DNA of 64,000 bases, taken from positions 976,388 to 1,040,387 of the forward strand of contig NZ_JACYXL010000001.1 of NCBI RefSeq assembly GCF_014842995.1, given 5' to 3'. Made by a program: the position numbers and the translations under genes. A model generated the notes under the pieces. The model searched no databases. It was not told the DNA's origin and saw only the letters and a list, made by a program, of their open reading frames with translations. How positions within the stretch are numbered: position 1 is the stretch's first letter; every line of letters begins with the position of its first letter. Positions 1-8,780 of the stretch are shown piece by piece. The DNA is from Rhodanobacter sp. 7MK24. GTDB lineage: Bacteria > Pseudomonadota > Gammaproteobacteria > Xanthomonadales > Rhodanobacteraceae.

Positions 1-1062
1 GCGGGTCCGGCGGCACTGCCGCGCGAAGTGCTTGAGCGTGCGCAGCGCGAACTGCTGGACTGGAACGGCAGCGGCATGTCGGTGATGGAGCAGTCGCATC
101 GCGGCAAGCGTTTCATCGCGATGGCGGCGCAGGCGGAAGCCGACCTGCGCGAACTGGCCGCGATCCCGGACGACTACGCCGTGCTGTTCCTGCAAGGCGG
201 CGCGACCCAGCATTTCGCGCAGATCCCGATGAACCTGGCAGGCGAGGGCGACAGCGCCGACTACATCGTCAACGGCCACTGGGGCGAGAAGGCTGCGAAC
301 GAAGCTGCGTCCTACGTACGCGTGAACGTGGCTGCCAGCAGCAAGGGCGAGGGCTACCGCAGCCTGCCGCCGCGCATGGAGTGGAAACTCGATCCGCGCG
401 CCGCCTACGTGCACTACACGCCGAACGAAACCATCCACGGCGTGGAATTCCACGAGGTGCCTAGCACCGGCGACGTGCCGCTGGTGGCGGACATGTCCTC
501 CGACATTCTCTCCGCGCCGCTGGACGTGCGCCGCTTCGGCCTGGTCTACGCCGGTGCGCAGAAGAACATCGGTCCCTCCGGTCTGGTGCTGATGATCGTG
601 CGCCGCGACTTGCTGGCGCGCACGACGCGGCCGATGGCGAAGATCTTCCGCTATGCGGAGCATGCGGCGAACGATTCCATGCTCAACACGCCGAATACCT
701 GGGGCTGGTATCTCGCGGGTCTGACCTTTCAGTGGCTGAAGGAACAGGGCGGGCTCGCCGCGATGGGGAAGCGCAATCGCATCAAGGCCGAACGCCTGTA
801 TGCCGCTATAGACGGCTCGAGCGGCTACTACCGCAACGCGATCGATCCCGCTGCCCGCTCGCGCATGAATGTGCCGTTCACCCTGCATGACGGCGCGCTC
901 GATGCCCTGTTCCTAGCCGAGTCCGAGGCGGCCGGCCTGTTCGCGCTGAAGGGGCACAAGGCGCTGGGCGGCATGCGCGCCTCGCTCTACAACGCGGTGC
1001 CGACGGAGGCGGTGGATGCGCTGACTGCATTCATGCGCGACTTCGCGGCGCGACACGGTTGA
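1..1062 (+). CDS. serC: Phosphoserine aminotransferase SerC (5' end cut by window edge)
   Basis: PLP-dependent transaminase converting 3-phosphohydroxypyruvate to phosphoserine in serine synthesis; it also acts in pyridoxine synthesis. The visible frame opens at base 1 with AGPAALPREVLE, the typical SerC N-terminus, so only about 5-10 residues are missing. The PLP-lysine context YAGAQKNIGPSG and the substrate motifs LFLQGGATQHFA and NGHWGEKA are intact. A GTG at base 28 lies inside this conserved N-terminus and is not the real start. pheA follows 61 bases downstream on the same strand, the usual serC-pheA-aroA arrangement of gamma-proteobacteria. Family assignment is firm. Confidence 0.96.
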   Translation, partial: AGPAALPREVLERAQRELLDWNGSGMSVMEQSHRGKRFIAMAAQAEADLRELAAIPDDYAVLFLQGGATQHFAQIPMNLAGEGDSADYIVNGHWGEKAANEAASYVRVNVAASSKGEGYRSLPPRMEWKLDPRAAYVHYTPNETIHGVEFHEVPSTGDVPLVADMSSDILSAPLDVRRFGLVYAGAQKNIGPSGLVLMIVRRDLLARTTRPMAKIFRYAEHAANDSMLNTPNTWGWYLAGLTFQWLKEQGGLAAMGKRNRIKAERLYAAIDGSSGYYRNAIDPAARSRMNVPFTLHDGALDALFLAESEAAGLFALKGHKALGGMRASLYNAVPTEAVDALTAFMRDFAARHG

Positions 1063-1123
1063 GCCTTTCAGGCATCATGCATTTGGCCTTCCATCCGTCC
1101 AGACATCCATCCAGCTATCCATC

Positions 1124-2212
1124 ATGACCGAAAGCAAGACCTCGCTGACCGACGTGCGCGAGCGCATCGACAGCATCGACAGACAGATCCAGGAGTTGAT
1201 CTCCGAGCGCGCCAACTGGGCGCAGGAAGTGGCGCGGGTGAAAGGCGAAGGCCTTTCCGCCATCGACTATTACCGGCCCGAGCGCGAGGCGCACGTGCTG
1301 CGCATGGTGGTGGACCGCAACAAGGGGCCGCTGTCGGATGCGGAGATGGTGCGGCTGTTCCGCGAGATCATGTCCTCCTGCCTCGCGCAGGAAGACCCCC
1401 TGAAGATCGGTTACCTCGGTCCCGAGGGCACCTTCAGCGAGCAGGCGGTGCGCAAGCACTTCGGCCATGCCGCCTACGGATTGCCGCTGGGCAGCATCGA
1501 GGAAGTGTTCCAGGAGGTCGCAGCCGGGCATGCGGACTTCGGGGTGGTGCCGGTGGAAAACTCGGGGCAGGGCATGATCCAGGTGACGCTGGACATGTTC
1601 CTCACTTCCGACGCGCGCATCTGCGGCGAAGTGGAGCTGCGCGTGCACCAGTGCCTGCATTCGATGGCGGCCGGTCTGGAATCCATCAAGCGCGTCTATG
1701 CGCATGCGCAGTCGCTGCAGCAGTGCAAGACCTGGTTGCGCATGAACCTGCCGCACGTGACCTGCGAGGCGGTGAGCAGCAATGCCGAGGCCGCGCGGTT
1801 GGCGCGCCATGCCGATGACGCCGGTGCCATCGCCGGCGAGACGGCCGGCAAGGTGTATGGCCTCAAGACGCTGGCCACCGGTATCGAGGATCGGGCGGAC
1901 AACACCACGCGCTTTCTCGTCATCGGCCGTTCGCTGTTCCCACCGTCGGGCAACGACCGTACTTCGCTGCTGATCACGGTGAACGACCAGCCGGGCGCGC
2001 TGTACCACGTACTTAGCCCGTTCGCCGCACACGGGGTAAGCCTCAATCGCATCGAGTCGCGCCCCGCGCATTCGGGCAAATGGCAGTACGCCTTCTTCAT
2101 CGACGTCTCCGGCCACATCCAGGACGAAGCCTTGCAGGCAGCAGTGAAAGAGATCGAACAGTCGGTGGCGCAATTGCGCGTGCTGGGTTCCTATCCGGTG
2201 GCGTTGCCATGA
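1124..2212 (+). CDS. pheA: Bifunctional chorismate mutase / prephenate dehydratase (P-protein)
   Basis: Makes phenylpyruvate from chorismate in phenylalanine synthesis. Three domains are seen in 362 residues: an AroQ-type chorismate mutase (about residues 8-90, helical, with RERIDSIDRQIQELISER), a prephenate dehydratase (about 95-270, opening with GYLGPEGTFSEQA, with VPVENSGQG and the catalytic TRF in NTTRFLVIG) and a C-terminal ACT domain (about 283-355) carrying the ESRP phenylalanine-binding motif. No clear Shine-Dalgarno precedes the ATG; the leader is a run of CATCCA-like repeats. The stop overlaps the aroA start (ATGA), indicating coupling. No leader peptide with a run of Phe codons was seen. 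Confidence 0.96.
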   Translation: MTESKTSLTDVRERIDSIDRQIQELISERANWAQEVARVKGEGLSAIDYYRPEREAHVLRMVVDRNKGPLSDAEMVRLFREIMSSCLAQEDPLKIGYLGPEGTFSEQAVRKHFGHAAYGLPLGSIEEVFQEVAAGHADFGVVPVENSGQGMIQVTLDMFLTSDARICGEVELRVHQCLHSMAAGLESIKRVYAHAQSLQQCKTWLRMNLPHVTCEAVSSNAEAARLARHADDAGAIAGETAGKVYGLKTLATGIEDRADNTTRFLVIGRSLFPPSGNDRTSLLITVNDQPGALYHVLSPFAAHGVSLNRIESRPAHSGKWQYAFFIDVSGHIQDEALQAAVKEIEQSVAQLRVLGSYPVALP

Positions 2213-3519
2213 GCGGGAAGATGGATTGGTGCAGTGGCCGCGCAGGTCCACTGCGCGGCAGCGTGGGCGTGCCGGGCGACAAGTCGGTTTCGCACCGCGC
2301 GCTGATGTTCGGTGCGCTGGCCGAAGGCCGATCGCGCATCCGCGGCTTCCTCGAGGGTGAGGACACCCGTGCCACCGCCGCCGTGCTGCAGCAGCTCGGT
2401 GTGCGCATCGAGACGCCGGCCGAGGGCGAGCGCGTGGTGCATGGTGTGGGGCTGCATGGCCTGCGTGCCAGCGCGGACCCGCTGGACTGCGGCAACGCCG
2501 GCACCGGCATGCGGCTGCTCGCCGGCCTGCTGGCCGGGCAAGCCTTCGACAGCACCCTGATCGGCGATGCCTCGCTGTCGAAACGTCCCATGCGTCGCGT
2601 CACCAACCCGCTGGCCGCGATGGGCGCACGTATCGATACACAGGACGGCCTGCCGCCGCTGCACGTGCGCGGCGGCCAGCGCCTGCAGGGCATCCGCTAC
2701 GAGTTGCCGGTGGCCAGCGCGCAGGTGAAGTCCGCGCTGCTGCTGGCCGGCCTGTACGCCGAAGGCGAGACCGAAGTCATCGAGCCCCATCCCACGCGCG
2801 ACTATACCGAGCGCATGTTGGCCGCGTTCGGCTGGCCGATCGCGTTCGAACCCGGTCAGGCCAAGCTGTCCGGTGGCCACGCGCTCCGCGCCACGGACGT
2901 GGACGTGCCGGCGGATTTCTCCTCTGCCGCGTTCTTCCTGGTCGCTGCCAGCATCGTGCCCGGTTCCGAGCTGAAGCTGCCTGCCATGGGGCTCAACCCG
3001 CGCCGTACCGGCCTGCTGGAAGCATTGCGCCTGATGGGTGCGGACATCCGCATCGAAAATCCGCGCGAAAGCGGCGGCGAGCCGATTGGCGATCTGGTGG
3101 TGCGTCACGCGCCGTTGCACGGCGTCGAACTGCCCGAAGCACTGGTGCCGGACATGATCGACGAATTCCCGGCGCTGTTCGTCGCGGCGGCGATGGCCGC
3201 AGGCCGCACCGTCATCCGTGGCGCCGCCGAATTGCGCGTCAAGGAATCCGACCGCCTCGCCGCGATGGCGACAGGCCTGCGCGCCCTGGGCATTACGGTG
3301 GACGAGACGCCCGATGGCGCGACCATTCACGGCGGTACGCTTGCCGGCGGTACGGTCGAGAGCCTCACCGATCACCGTATCGCGATGAGCTTCGCGGTGG
3401 CCGGGCTGGTGGCGCAGGCGCCGGTGCGCATCAATGACTGCCGTCATGTGGCCACTTCGTTCCCGGGCTTCATGGACCTGGCCAACAGCTGCGGCTTCGC
3501 ACTGGAAGTCGCGGACTGA
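2209..3519 (+). CDS. aroA: 3-phosphoshikimate 1-carboxyvinyltransferase (EPSP synthase)
   Basis: Sixth step of the shikimate pathway, joining shikimate-3-phosphate and PEP. The start is the ATG overlapping the pheA stop, giving 436 residues; the longer open frame upstream lies inside pheA. Motifs are GDKSVSHRALMFGAL near the N-terminus, GNAGTGMR, SAQVKSALLLAGL, RDYTERML, KESDRLAAMATGL and DHRIAMSF. The glycine of NAGT is of the glyphosate-sensitive type. The sequence shares GDKS and SAQVK with class II enzymes but has RDYTE and NPRR where class II has RxHxE and NxTR, so its class is intermediate by eye. Downstream genes are not cmk-rpsA, unlike in many relatives. Confidence 0.96.
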   Translation: MSGKMDWCSGRAGPLRGSVGVPGDKSVSHRALMFGALAEGRSRIRGFLEGEDTRATAAVLQQLGVRIETPAEGERVVHGVGLHGLRASADPLDCGNAGTGMRLLAGLLAGQAFDSTLIGDASLSKRPMRRVTNPLAAMGARIDTQDGLPPLHVRGGQRLQGIRYELPVASAQVKSALLLAGLYAEGETEVIEPHPTRDYTERMLAAFGWPIAFEPGQAKLSGGHALRATDVDVPADFSSAAFFLVAASIVPGSELKLPAMGLNPRRTGLLEALRLMGADIRIENPRESGGEPIGDLVVRHAPLHGVELPEALVPDMIDEFPALFVAAAMAAGRTVIRGAAELRVKESDRLAAMATGLRALGITVDETPDGATIHGGTLAGGTVESLTDHRIAMSFAVAGLVAQAPVRINDCRHVATSFPGFMDLANSCGFALEVAD

Positions 3520-3544
3520 CAGTGGGGCGAAGAGTGTGGGGTGC

Positions 3545-3680
3545 CGTGCTCTGGCCGAACCCTCGCCCGCTTGCCGGCACCCTCCCTCGGTGAGAGAGGG
3601 ATTCCCTCATGCAACGCTTGGCGCCTCTCCCGACAAGGGAGGGGTTTCACCACGCGGTGCTTTGCCCCGCTCCATGCAGG
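3545..3680. repeat. Intergenic palindromic repeats of CTCCC/GGGAG type
   Basis: Two short inverted repeats lie between aroA and kdsB. One is CCCTC...GAGAGGG at about 3579-3600; the other is CTCCC-GACAA-GGGAG at about 3628-3642. A related CTCCCC...GGAGTGAGGGG stretch follows ftsK near 23970. They look like extragenic palindromic elements that could end transcription or stabilise mRNA; no gene is visible here. Confidence 0.45.
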
Positions 3681-3782
3681 AGAGGGAGCCGGATGTGGGC
3701 TCGACTTTGCGACATCCGTGCATCCTCCGGCTGGCAACGGCACTTCGGTTAAAGTCGCGGCCAACCTGATCGCGAGTCCACC

Positions 3783-4556
3783 ATGTCCGTCGTCCCGCCC
3801 TTCATCGTCGCCATCCCCGCCCGCTACGGTTCCACTCGTCTGCCGGCCAAACCGCTGCGCGAAATCGCCGGCGTGCCGATGGTGGTGCGCGTGGCGCAGC
3901 GGGCCTTGCAGGCGGGAGCGGCGGACGTGGTGGTGGCGACGGACGATGCTCGCATCGTCGATGCGCTGGCAGGGCAGGTTGTGAAGGTGTGCATGACGCG
4001 CGTCGACCACGCTTCCGGCAGCGACCGCCTCGCCGAGTGCGCCGCGCTGTGCGGCTGGGCCGATGACGCCATCGTGGTGAACCTGCAAGGCGACGAGCCG
4101 TTTGCACCGGCTGCGGGCATCCGCGAAGTCGCGCGTGCGCTGGCCGAGGACGAGGCGCCGATGGCCACGTTGGCGACGCCGCTCACCGACGCCCATGAAT
4201 TGTTCGATCCCAACGTGGTGAAGCTGGTGCATGGCGCGAATGGCCGCGCCCTGTATTTCAGCCGCGCACCATTGCCGTGGGCGCGCGATGCCTTCGCCGG
4301 GAGCCGCGAGGTGGTGCCGCCGGGCGTGCCGTTCCTGCGCCATATCGGCATCTATGCATACCGCGCCGGTTTCCTGGCACAGTACGCGCGGCTGGCGCGC
4401 ACGCCGCTGGAACAGGCCGAGTCGCTGGAACAATTGCGCGTGCTGGAACACGGCCACGCCATCGCGGTACGCCTCACGCCCGAACCGTTCCCACCCGGCA
4501 TCGACACCGAAGCCGATCTCGCGCGTGCCGAGCAATGGCTGAAGACGCAAGGGTGA
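3783..4556 (+). CDS. kdsB: 3-deoxy-manno-octulosonate cytidylyltransferase (CMP-KDO synthetase)
   Basis: Activates KDO with CTP for lipopolysaccharide inner-core assembly in the cytoplasm. The 257 residues show the family N-terminus [15 protein letters not shown], the CTP-site segment VNLQGDEPF, the [12 protein letters not shown] motif and the C-terminal [18 protein letters not shown]. Length matches E. coli KdsB (about 248). The stop codon overlaps the GTG start of the downstream phosphatase, so the two are probably co-translated. No strong Shine-Dalgarno is seen before the ATG. Confidence 0.96.
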   Translation: MSVVPPFIVAIPARYGSTRLPAKPLREIAGVPMVVRVAQRALQAGAADVVVATDDARIVDALAGQVVKVCMTRVDHASGSDRLAECAALCGWADDAIVVNLQGDEPFAPAAGIREVARALAEDEAPMATLATPLTDAHELFDPNVVKLVHGANGRALYFSRAPLPWARDAFAGSREVVPPGVPFLRHIGIYAYRAGFLAQYARLARTPLEQAESLEQLRVLEHGHAIAVRLTPEPFPPGIDTEADLARAEQWLKTQG

Positions 4557-5029
4557 GCGAGCGGCGCGTACTGTTCGTCTGCCTGGGCAACATCTGCCGT
4601 TCGCCCTTGGTGGAAGTCGTGGCGCGCAAGCGCCTGGCCGAGGCCGGCCTGGATGTGGTCGTGGCCTCCTGCGGCACCAGCGGCTGGCATGCGGGCGAGG
4701 GCGCCGACCCGCGCATGGTCGCGGCGGCGCGCGCTGCGGGCCATGACCTGTCGAGACACCGCGCGCGCCAGCTGCGCGCGCCCGACTTCACGGACTACGA
4801 CTTCTTGCTGGCGATGGATCGCGACAACCTGCGCGGCCTGCACAAGCTTGCCGCCACGCCGGAACAGATGGAGCGGGCCGCGTTGTTCCTGGAGTGGACG
4901 GGCGTGGCGTCCCCGCTGGAATTTCCCGACCCGTGGTATGGCGATGCGGCCGGTTTCACGGCGGCAGTGAATCCGGCCGAACGCGGCATCGCCGGCTTGA
5001 TCGAACGCCTGCGCGGTACTCTGCGCTGA
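4553..5029 (+). CDS. Low-molecular-weight protein tyrosine phosphatase
   Basis: Cytoplasmic phosphatase of the LMW-PTP family. The catalytic P-loop C-LGNIC-R-S lies at residues 10-17 of the form starting at the GTG that overlaps the kdsB stop (GTGA). The general-acid loop DPWYGD is near the C-terminus. An alternative ATG at 4535 would add six residues but has no ribosome-binding site, whereas AAGG precedes the GTG. Bacterial relatives (Wzb/Etp) oppose tyrosine kinases in capsule export, but no kinase is visible nearby. The coupling to kdsB could mean a link to surface polysaccharide; that is inference. Confidence 0.9.
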   Translation: MSERRVLFVCLGNICRSPLVEVVARKRLAEAGLDVVVASCGTSGWHAGEGADPRMVAAARAAGHDLSRHRARQLRAPDFTDYDFLLAMDRDNLRGLHKLAATPEQMERAALFLEWTGVASPLEFPDPWYGDAAGFTAAVNPAERGIAGLIERLRGTLR

Positions 5030-5388
5030 ATCTCCTGAAATCCTGCCGGTCGGATTTCTGCCGGCATCCCGGTGCAAGCCAAAGTCCACAGCGATCATGC
5101 TTGTTCAAGCACCATGGTCACTGGCTGACCAGCTTCGCTGTTGTGAGCCTCCTCTGGCCTGCACCGGAATGACCGGTGAAGACTGGAGCGAGTAAACGCA
5201 GGGTGCGGTCTCCAGTGCCCAGATACGTTGTGGCGTAACCGTACGTCTATCGCGTAAACGCGAGCTGTTCCCAAATCCTCAAGACGATCTGCGCGTACTA
5301 CTCCTACAAGAAGGAGCAGCAGGACCGAGGATGCGGAACTGGCTACAAGGCCACCAGGTTTCGGCCTGCATCGGAATGGCCGACAAGA
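5030..5388. other. Intergenic stretch with a degenerate dispersed repeat
   Basis: No gene recognised. Positions 5063-5172 resemble the repeat at 47441-47552: both share CGATCATGCTTGT, GACCAGCTTCGCTGTTGTGA and a terminal GGAATGACCGG. A further partial copy (GGCCTGC-TCGGAATGGCCG) lies near 5364-5383. Confidence 0.5.
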
Positions 5389-5547
5389 TCAACGCCGCTG
5401 TCGCAGCTTCACGATAAATATGACGAACAGGATCAGCCCAAGCAGCAAACCGATGCCTGCTCCCCACAACGCTCCCCGATCGCCCCACAGCCAATCGCCG
5501 ATCAGCACGCCGAGCACGAACAGGATGGGGATCGGCAGGCAACCCAT
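5389..5547 (-). CDS. Small membrane protein, 52 residues, function unknown
   Basis: A short frame divergent from uvrC. It begins MGCLPIPILFVLG and contains two hydrophobic stretches: residues about 4-16, and 29-46 (about WGAGIGLLLGLILFVIFIV), separated by GDWLWGDRG and ending in the basic tail KLRQRR. A GGAG six bases before the ATG is a good ribosome-binding site. The composition (two membrane spans, charged turn, positive C-terminus) is that of a genuine small inner-membrane protein rather than a chance frame. The family is not recognised. The next nearest gene is uvrC, starting 75 bases away on the other strand. Confidence 0.55.
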   Translation of the reverse strand: MGCLPIPILFVLGVLIGDWLWGDRGALWGAGIGLLLGLILFVIFIVKLRQRR

Positions 5548-5610
5548 GAAGGTCTCCGTCAGGCCCTCGACAGGAGTGCCATGATACCGGCCGCGCGCAA
5601 CCGAACCGGC

Positions 5611-5616
5611 TAGAAT
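5611..5616 (+). promoter_or_regulatory. Candidate -10 box directly before uvrC
   Basis: TAGAAT ends six bases before the uvrC ATG, so transcription would begin at or next to the start codon. That suggests a leaderless mRNA; no clear -35 match is seen. Confidence 0.4.
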
Positions 5617-5622
5617 TTACAC

Positions 5623-7449
5623 ATGCAATCCACATCGCCGCAGGCCTTCGACGGCAAGGCCTTCGTCCGCACCCTGGCCACCTCGCCCGGCGTCTACCGC
5701 TATTTCGACGCAGACGGCGAGCTGCTGTACGTGGGCAAGGCCAGCAACCTGAAAAAGCGTGTGGGCAGCTATTTCCTCAAGCCCCGCCTGGAGCCGCGCA
5801 TCGCTGCGATGATCTCGCAGATCGCGCGCTGCGAAACCACCGTCACGCGTACGGAAGGCGAGGCGCTGCTGCTGGAATCGCAGCTCATCAAGTCGCTCAA
5901 GCCGCGCTACAACATCATGTTGCGCGACGACAAAAGCTATCCCTATATCTATCTTTCCGGCGGCGAGGACTATCCGCGGCTGGCCTTCCACCGTGGTGCG
6001 AGGAACATGCCGGGGCGTTACTTCGGGCCGTATCCCAGCACCTTCGCGGTGCGCGAGAGTCTCGGCCTGATGCAGAAGCTGTTCAAGGTGCGCCAGTGCG
6101 AGGATAGCTATTTCCGCAACCGCTCGCGCCCCTGCCTGCAATACCAGATCGGTCGCTGCACCGCGCCGTGCGTGGGGCTGGTCACGAAAGACGACTATGC
6201 CGGCGACGTGCGCCACGCCGAGATGTTCCTGGAAGGCCGCAGCAGTGCGGTGATCGACGAATTGGCCGCGGCGATGGAGCAAGCCAGCGTGAAGCTGGAT
6301 TTCGAGCGGGCCGCCGCGTTGCGCGACCAGGTGGCCGCGTTGCGACAGTTGCAGGCGCAGCACCATGTGCAGGGTGCCAGTGCCGACATGGACGTGATCG
6401 CCTGCCGCATCGAGTCGGGCCTAGCCTGCGTCAGCGTGCTGTTTTTCCGCGACGGCATCAGTCTGGGTACGCGCGATTTTTTCCCGCGCCTGCCGCTGGA
6501 CGCCGAGCCAGCCGACGTGCTGGCGCAATTCGTGGCGCAGTACTACCTGGACCGGCCGGTGCCGCGCGAGCTGATCCTGGGCGAGGAGTTGCCCGAACAG
6601 GCGCTCCTTGCCGAAGTGCTGACGGAACAAAGCGGCCATGCAGTGGAACTGAAGAGCAGCGTACGCGGCGAACGCGCGCGCTTCCTGCAGATGGCCGAGC
6701 GCAACGCGCAGGCCTCGCTCACCCAACGGCTGGCCAGCAGGCAGACGCTGGGCACTCGCTTCGAGGACCTCCAAAAACTGCTGGAACTGGCCGAGCCGCC
6801 ACGACGCATCGAATGCTTCGACATCAGCCACACGCGCGGTGAACTCACCGTGGCGTCCTGCGTGGTGTTCGGGCCGGAAGGGCCGGAGAAATCGCACTAC
6901 CGCCGCTTCAACATTGGCGGCATCACGCCCGGCGACGACTATGCCGCCATGCACCAGGCGCTGACCCGGCGCTTCCGCAAGGTGGCCGAAGGCGAGGGCG
7001 CCAGGCCCGACGTGCTGCTGATCGACGGCGGCGGTGGCCAGGTCGCGCAGGCGCTGGACGTGCTGAAGGAACTCGGCGTCACCGGCATCCACGTGATCGG
7101 CGTGGCCAAGGGGCCCGCACGGCGCGCAGGAGAGGAAACCCTCATCCTGGTCGACCAGGGGCGTGAGATCCATCCCGGCCCGACTTCGCCTGCGCTGCAT
7201 CTGGTGGCGGCGGTACGCGACGAGTCGCACCGCTTCGCGATCAGCGGCCATCGCAAGCGCCGCGAGAAGGCCCGTGAGCGCAGCGTGCTGGAAGACGTCC
7301 CCGGCGTTGGGTCGCGTCGCCGTACCGCACTGCTGAAGACTTTTGGCGGCCTGCCCGGCGTGGAAGCCGCCGGCGTGGAAGAACTGATGCGCGTGAAAGG
7401 CATCGATCGCGGCCTGGCCGAACGCATTTACGACGCATTGCACGGCTGA
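5623..7449 (+). CDS. uvrC: UvrABC excinuclease subunit C
   Basis: Makes both incisions around bulky DNA lesions in nucleotide excision repair with UvrA and UvrB. In 608 residues the order is: GIY-YIG nuclease (about 17-95, with SPGVYRYFDADGELLYVGKA) for the 3' cut, a Cys-rich linker (RPCLQYQIGRCTAPC), the UVR UvrB-binding helix pair (about 205-245, FERAAALRDQVAALR), an RNase H-like nuclease (about 385-545, CFDISHTRGE, LLIDGGGGQ) for the 5' cut, and two helix-hairpin-helix motifs at the C-terminus (DVPGVGSRRR, MRVKGIDRGLAERIY). All key motifs are intact. No Shine-Dalgarno precedes the ATG; a -10-like box does. Confidence 0.97.
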   Translation: MQSTSPQAFDGKAFVRTLATSPGVYRYFDADGELLYVGKASNLKKRVGSYFLKPRLEPRIAAMISQIARCETTVTRTEGEALLLESQLIKSLKPRYNIMLRDDKSYPYIYLSGGEDYPRLAFHRGARNMPGRYFGPYPSTFAVRESLGLMQKLFKVRQCEDSYFRNRSRPCLQYQIGRCTAPCVGLVTKDDYAGDVRHAEMFLEGRSSAVIDELAAAMEQASVKLDFERAAALRDQVAALRQLQAQHHVQGASADMDVIACRIESGLACVSVLFFRDGISLGTRDFFPRLPLDAEPADVLAQFVAQYYLDRPVPRELILGEELPEQALLAEVLTEQSGHAVELKSSVRGERARFLQMAERNAQASLTQRLASRQTLGTRFEDLQKLLELAEPPRRIECFDISHTRGELTVASCVVFGPEGPEKSHYRRFNIGGITPGDDYAAMHQALTRRFRKVAEGEGARPDVLLIDGGGGQVAQALDVLKELGVTGIHVIGVAKGPARRAGEETLILVDQGREIHPGPTSPALHLVAAVRDESHRFAISGHRKRREKARERSVLEDVPGVGSRRRTALLKTFGGLPGVEAAGVEELMRVKGIDRGLAERIYDALHG

Positions 7450-7520
7450 ACGCCATGCATGGCCGCGCTGCGCTGTGACGCGACGGCATGCGACACTGTG
7501 GCAAATCCGCAGGCGCTCCC

Positions 7521-8129
7521 ATGCACATCAACCTTCCCACCTGGCTGACCCTGTTCCGCGTGCTGTTGCTGCCGGTGATGGTGGTGGTGTTCTACCTGCC
7601 GTTCCACGGCCACAACATCACCGCGGCCGTCGTGTTCCTGCTCGCCGCCATCACCGACTGGCTGGACGGATTCCTCGCTCGGCGCATGAACCTGACTTCG
7701 GCTTTCGGCGCCTTTCTCGATCCGGTGGCCGACAAGCTGATGGTGGCGGTGACCCTGTTCCTGCTGGTGCAGTCGCACCCGGAAGGCTGGTCCGGCATCG
7801 TGATGGCGGTGACTGCCGCGGTGATCGTGGGGCGCGAGATCAGCATTTCGGCGCTGCGCGAATGGATGGCCGAAGTCGGCCTGAGCGCCACGGTGAAGGT
7901 GGCTTTCATCGGCAAGCTGAAGACGGTGATGCAGATCGTGGCGCTCGTGGTGCTGATCGTGCAGCACGAGAAGGAGGCCACCGCGCTGCGCCTGTACCAT
8001 ATCGGCGAAGCCCTGCTGGTGTTCGCCGGCGTGCTCACCATCTGGTCGGGCCTGTACTACCTGCGCGCGGCATGGCCCAGCCTGCGCGGCGACGCGCCGT
8101 CGAAATTCGCTGCGCGCAGCGACGATTGA
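7521..8129 (+). CDS. pgsA: CDP-diacylglycerol-glycerol-3-phosphate 3-phosphatidyltransferase
   Basis: Integral membrane enzyme making phosphatidylglycerophosphate, the first committed step to phosphatidylglycerol and cardiolipin. The CDP-alcohol phosphatidyltransferase signature D-x2-D-G-x2-A-R-x8-G-x3-D-x3-D reads DWLDGFLARR then FGAFLDPVAD. The start chosen, MHINLPTWLTLFRV, aligns with the E. coli N-terminus; an upstream in-frame ATG at 7488 adds an unconserved MRHCGKSAGAP. About five membrane spans are expected. The uvrC-pgsA-tRNA-Gly order is a conserved gamma-proteobacterial block. Confidence 0.95.
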   Translation: MHINLPTWLTLFRVLLLPVMVVVFYLPFHGHNITAAVVFLLAAITDWLDGFLARRMNLTSAFGAFLDPVADKLMVAVTLFLLVQSHPEGWSGIVMAVTAAVIVGREISISALREWMAEVGLSATVKVAFIGKLKTVMQIVALVVLIVQHEKEATALRLYHIGEALLVFAGVLTIWSGLYYLRAAWPSLRGDAPSKFAARSDD

Positions 8130-8133
8130 AGGC

Positions 8134-8161
8134 TTGACGCAGCGCGTTCGCGTATTAGAAT
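8134..8161 (+). promoter_or_regulatory. Promoter of the first tRNA-Gly
   Basis: TTGACG (8134-8139), a 16-base spacer and TAGAAT (8156-8161) lie 12 bases before the tRNA. This is a good sigma-70 match. Confidence 0.7.
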
Positions 8162-8173
8162 GCGCCCTCCCAA

Positions 8174-8249
<76 letters not shown>

Positions 8250-8260
8250 GTTTCAGGCAC

Positions 8261-8290
8261 GAAGCCCCGGTTTGCCGGGGCTTCGTCGTT
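8261..8290 (+). terminator. Hairpin between the two tRNA-Gly copies
   Basis: GAAGCCCCGG-TTTG-CCGGGGCTTC, a 10-base-pair stem, followed by GTCGTTT. It is a probable intrinsic terminator for copy 1, implying that copy 2 has its own promoter (TATCAT at 8345-8350 is a possible -10). Confidence 0.6.
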
Positions 8291-8364
8291 TGGGACAGGG
8301 CATCGAGTTGGCAGGCCAGGGCTTCCCATATGACGTTCTTCTGCTATCATTGACGGCTCACCAA

Positions 8365-8440
<76 letters not shown>

Positions 8441-8455
8441 GTTTCATCGCAGTTT

Positions 8456-8529
8456 GGCCTGGTGGCAGAGTGGTCATGCAGCGGACTGCAAATCCGCGTA
8501 CGCCGGTTCGATTCCGACCTAGGCCTCCA
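8456..8529 (+). tRNA. tRNA-Cys(GCA)
   Basis: 74 bases with CCA. The acceptor GGCCTGG pairs with the CTAGGCC side, the anticodon loop CTGCAAA reads GCA, and the T loop is TTCGATT. It is the third member of the cluster. Confidence 0.95.
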
Positions 8530-8544
8530 AACCCGCGTATCGAA

Positions 8545-8570
8545 GCCCGCCTTCTGGCGGGTTTTTCGTT
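8545..8570 (+). terminator. Intrinsic terminator after tRNA-Cys
   Basis: The stem CCCGCC-TTCT-GGCGGG is followed at once by TTTTTCG, a strong rho-independent terminator. Confidence 0.8.
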
Positions 8571-8609
8571 TACGATCCGTGCCGCCTACGCACAGGCATT
8601 TCATTCGCT

Positions 8610-8696
8610 GCCCGAGTGGCGAAACTGGTATACGCAAGGGACTTAAAATCCCTCGGCCGCAAGGCTATGCGGGTTCGACCCCCGCCTCGGGCACCA
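8610..8696 (+). tRNA. tRNA-Leu(TAA)
   Basis: 87 bases with CCA. It is class II with a long variable arm (CCTCGGCCGCAAGGCTATG). The acceptor GCCCGAG pairs with CTCGGGC, and the anticodon loop CTTAAAA reads TAA. There is no intron. Confidence 0.95.
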
Positions 8697-8780
8697 ACCA
8701 TCCATTACGGTGCGTCCTGCGCGCTAATGCCCACGCGAAGCGTGGCCGCGCAAAGCGTGAGCTTTCGCATAGACATGGCT

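Noticed and set aside
1075..1123. CATCCA-like tandem motif before pheA as an attenuator
   Set aside because: No leader peptide, paired stems or T run; it is only a short low-complexity leader.
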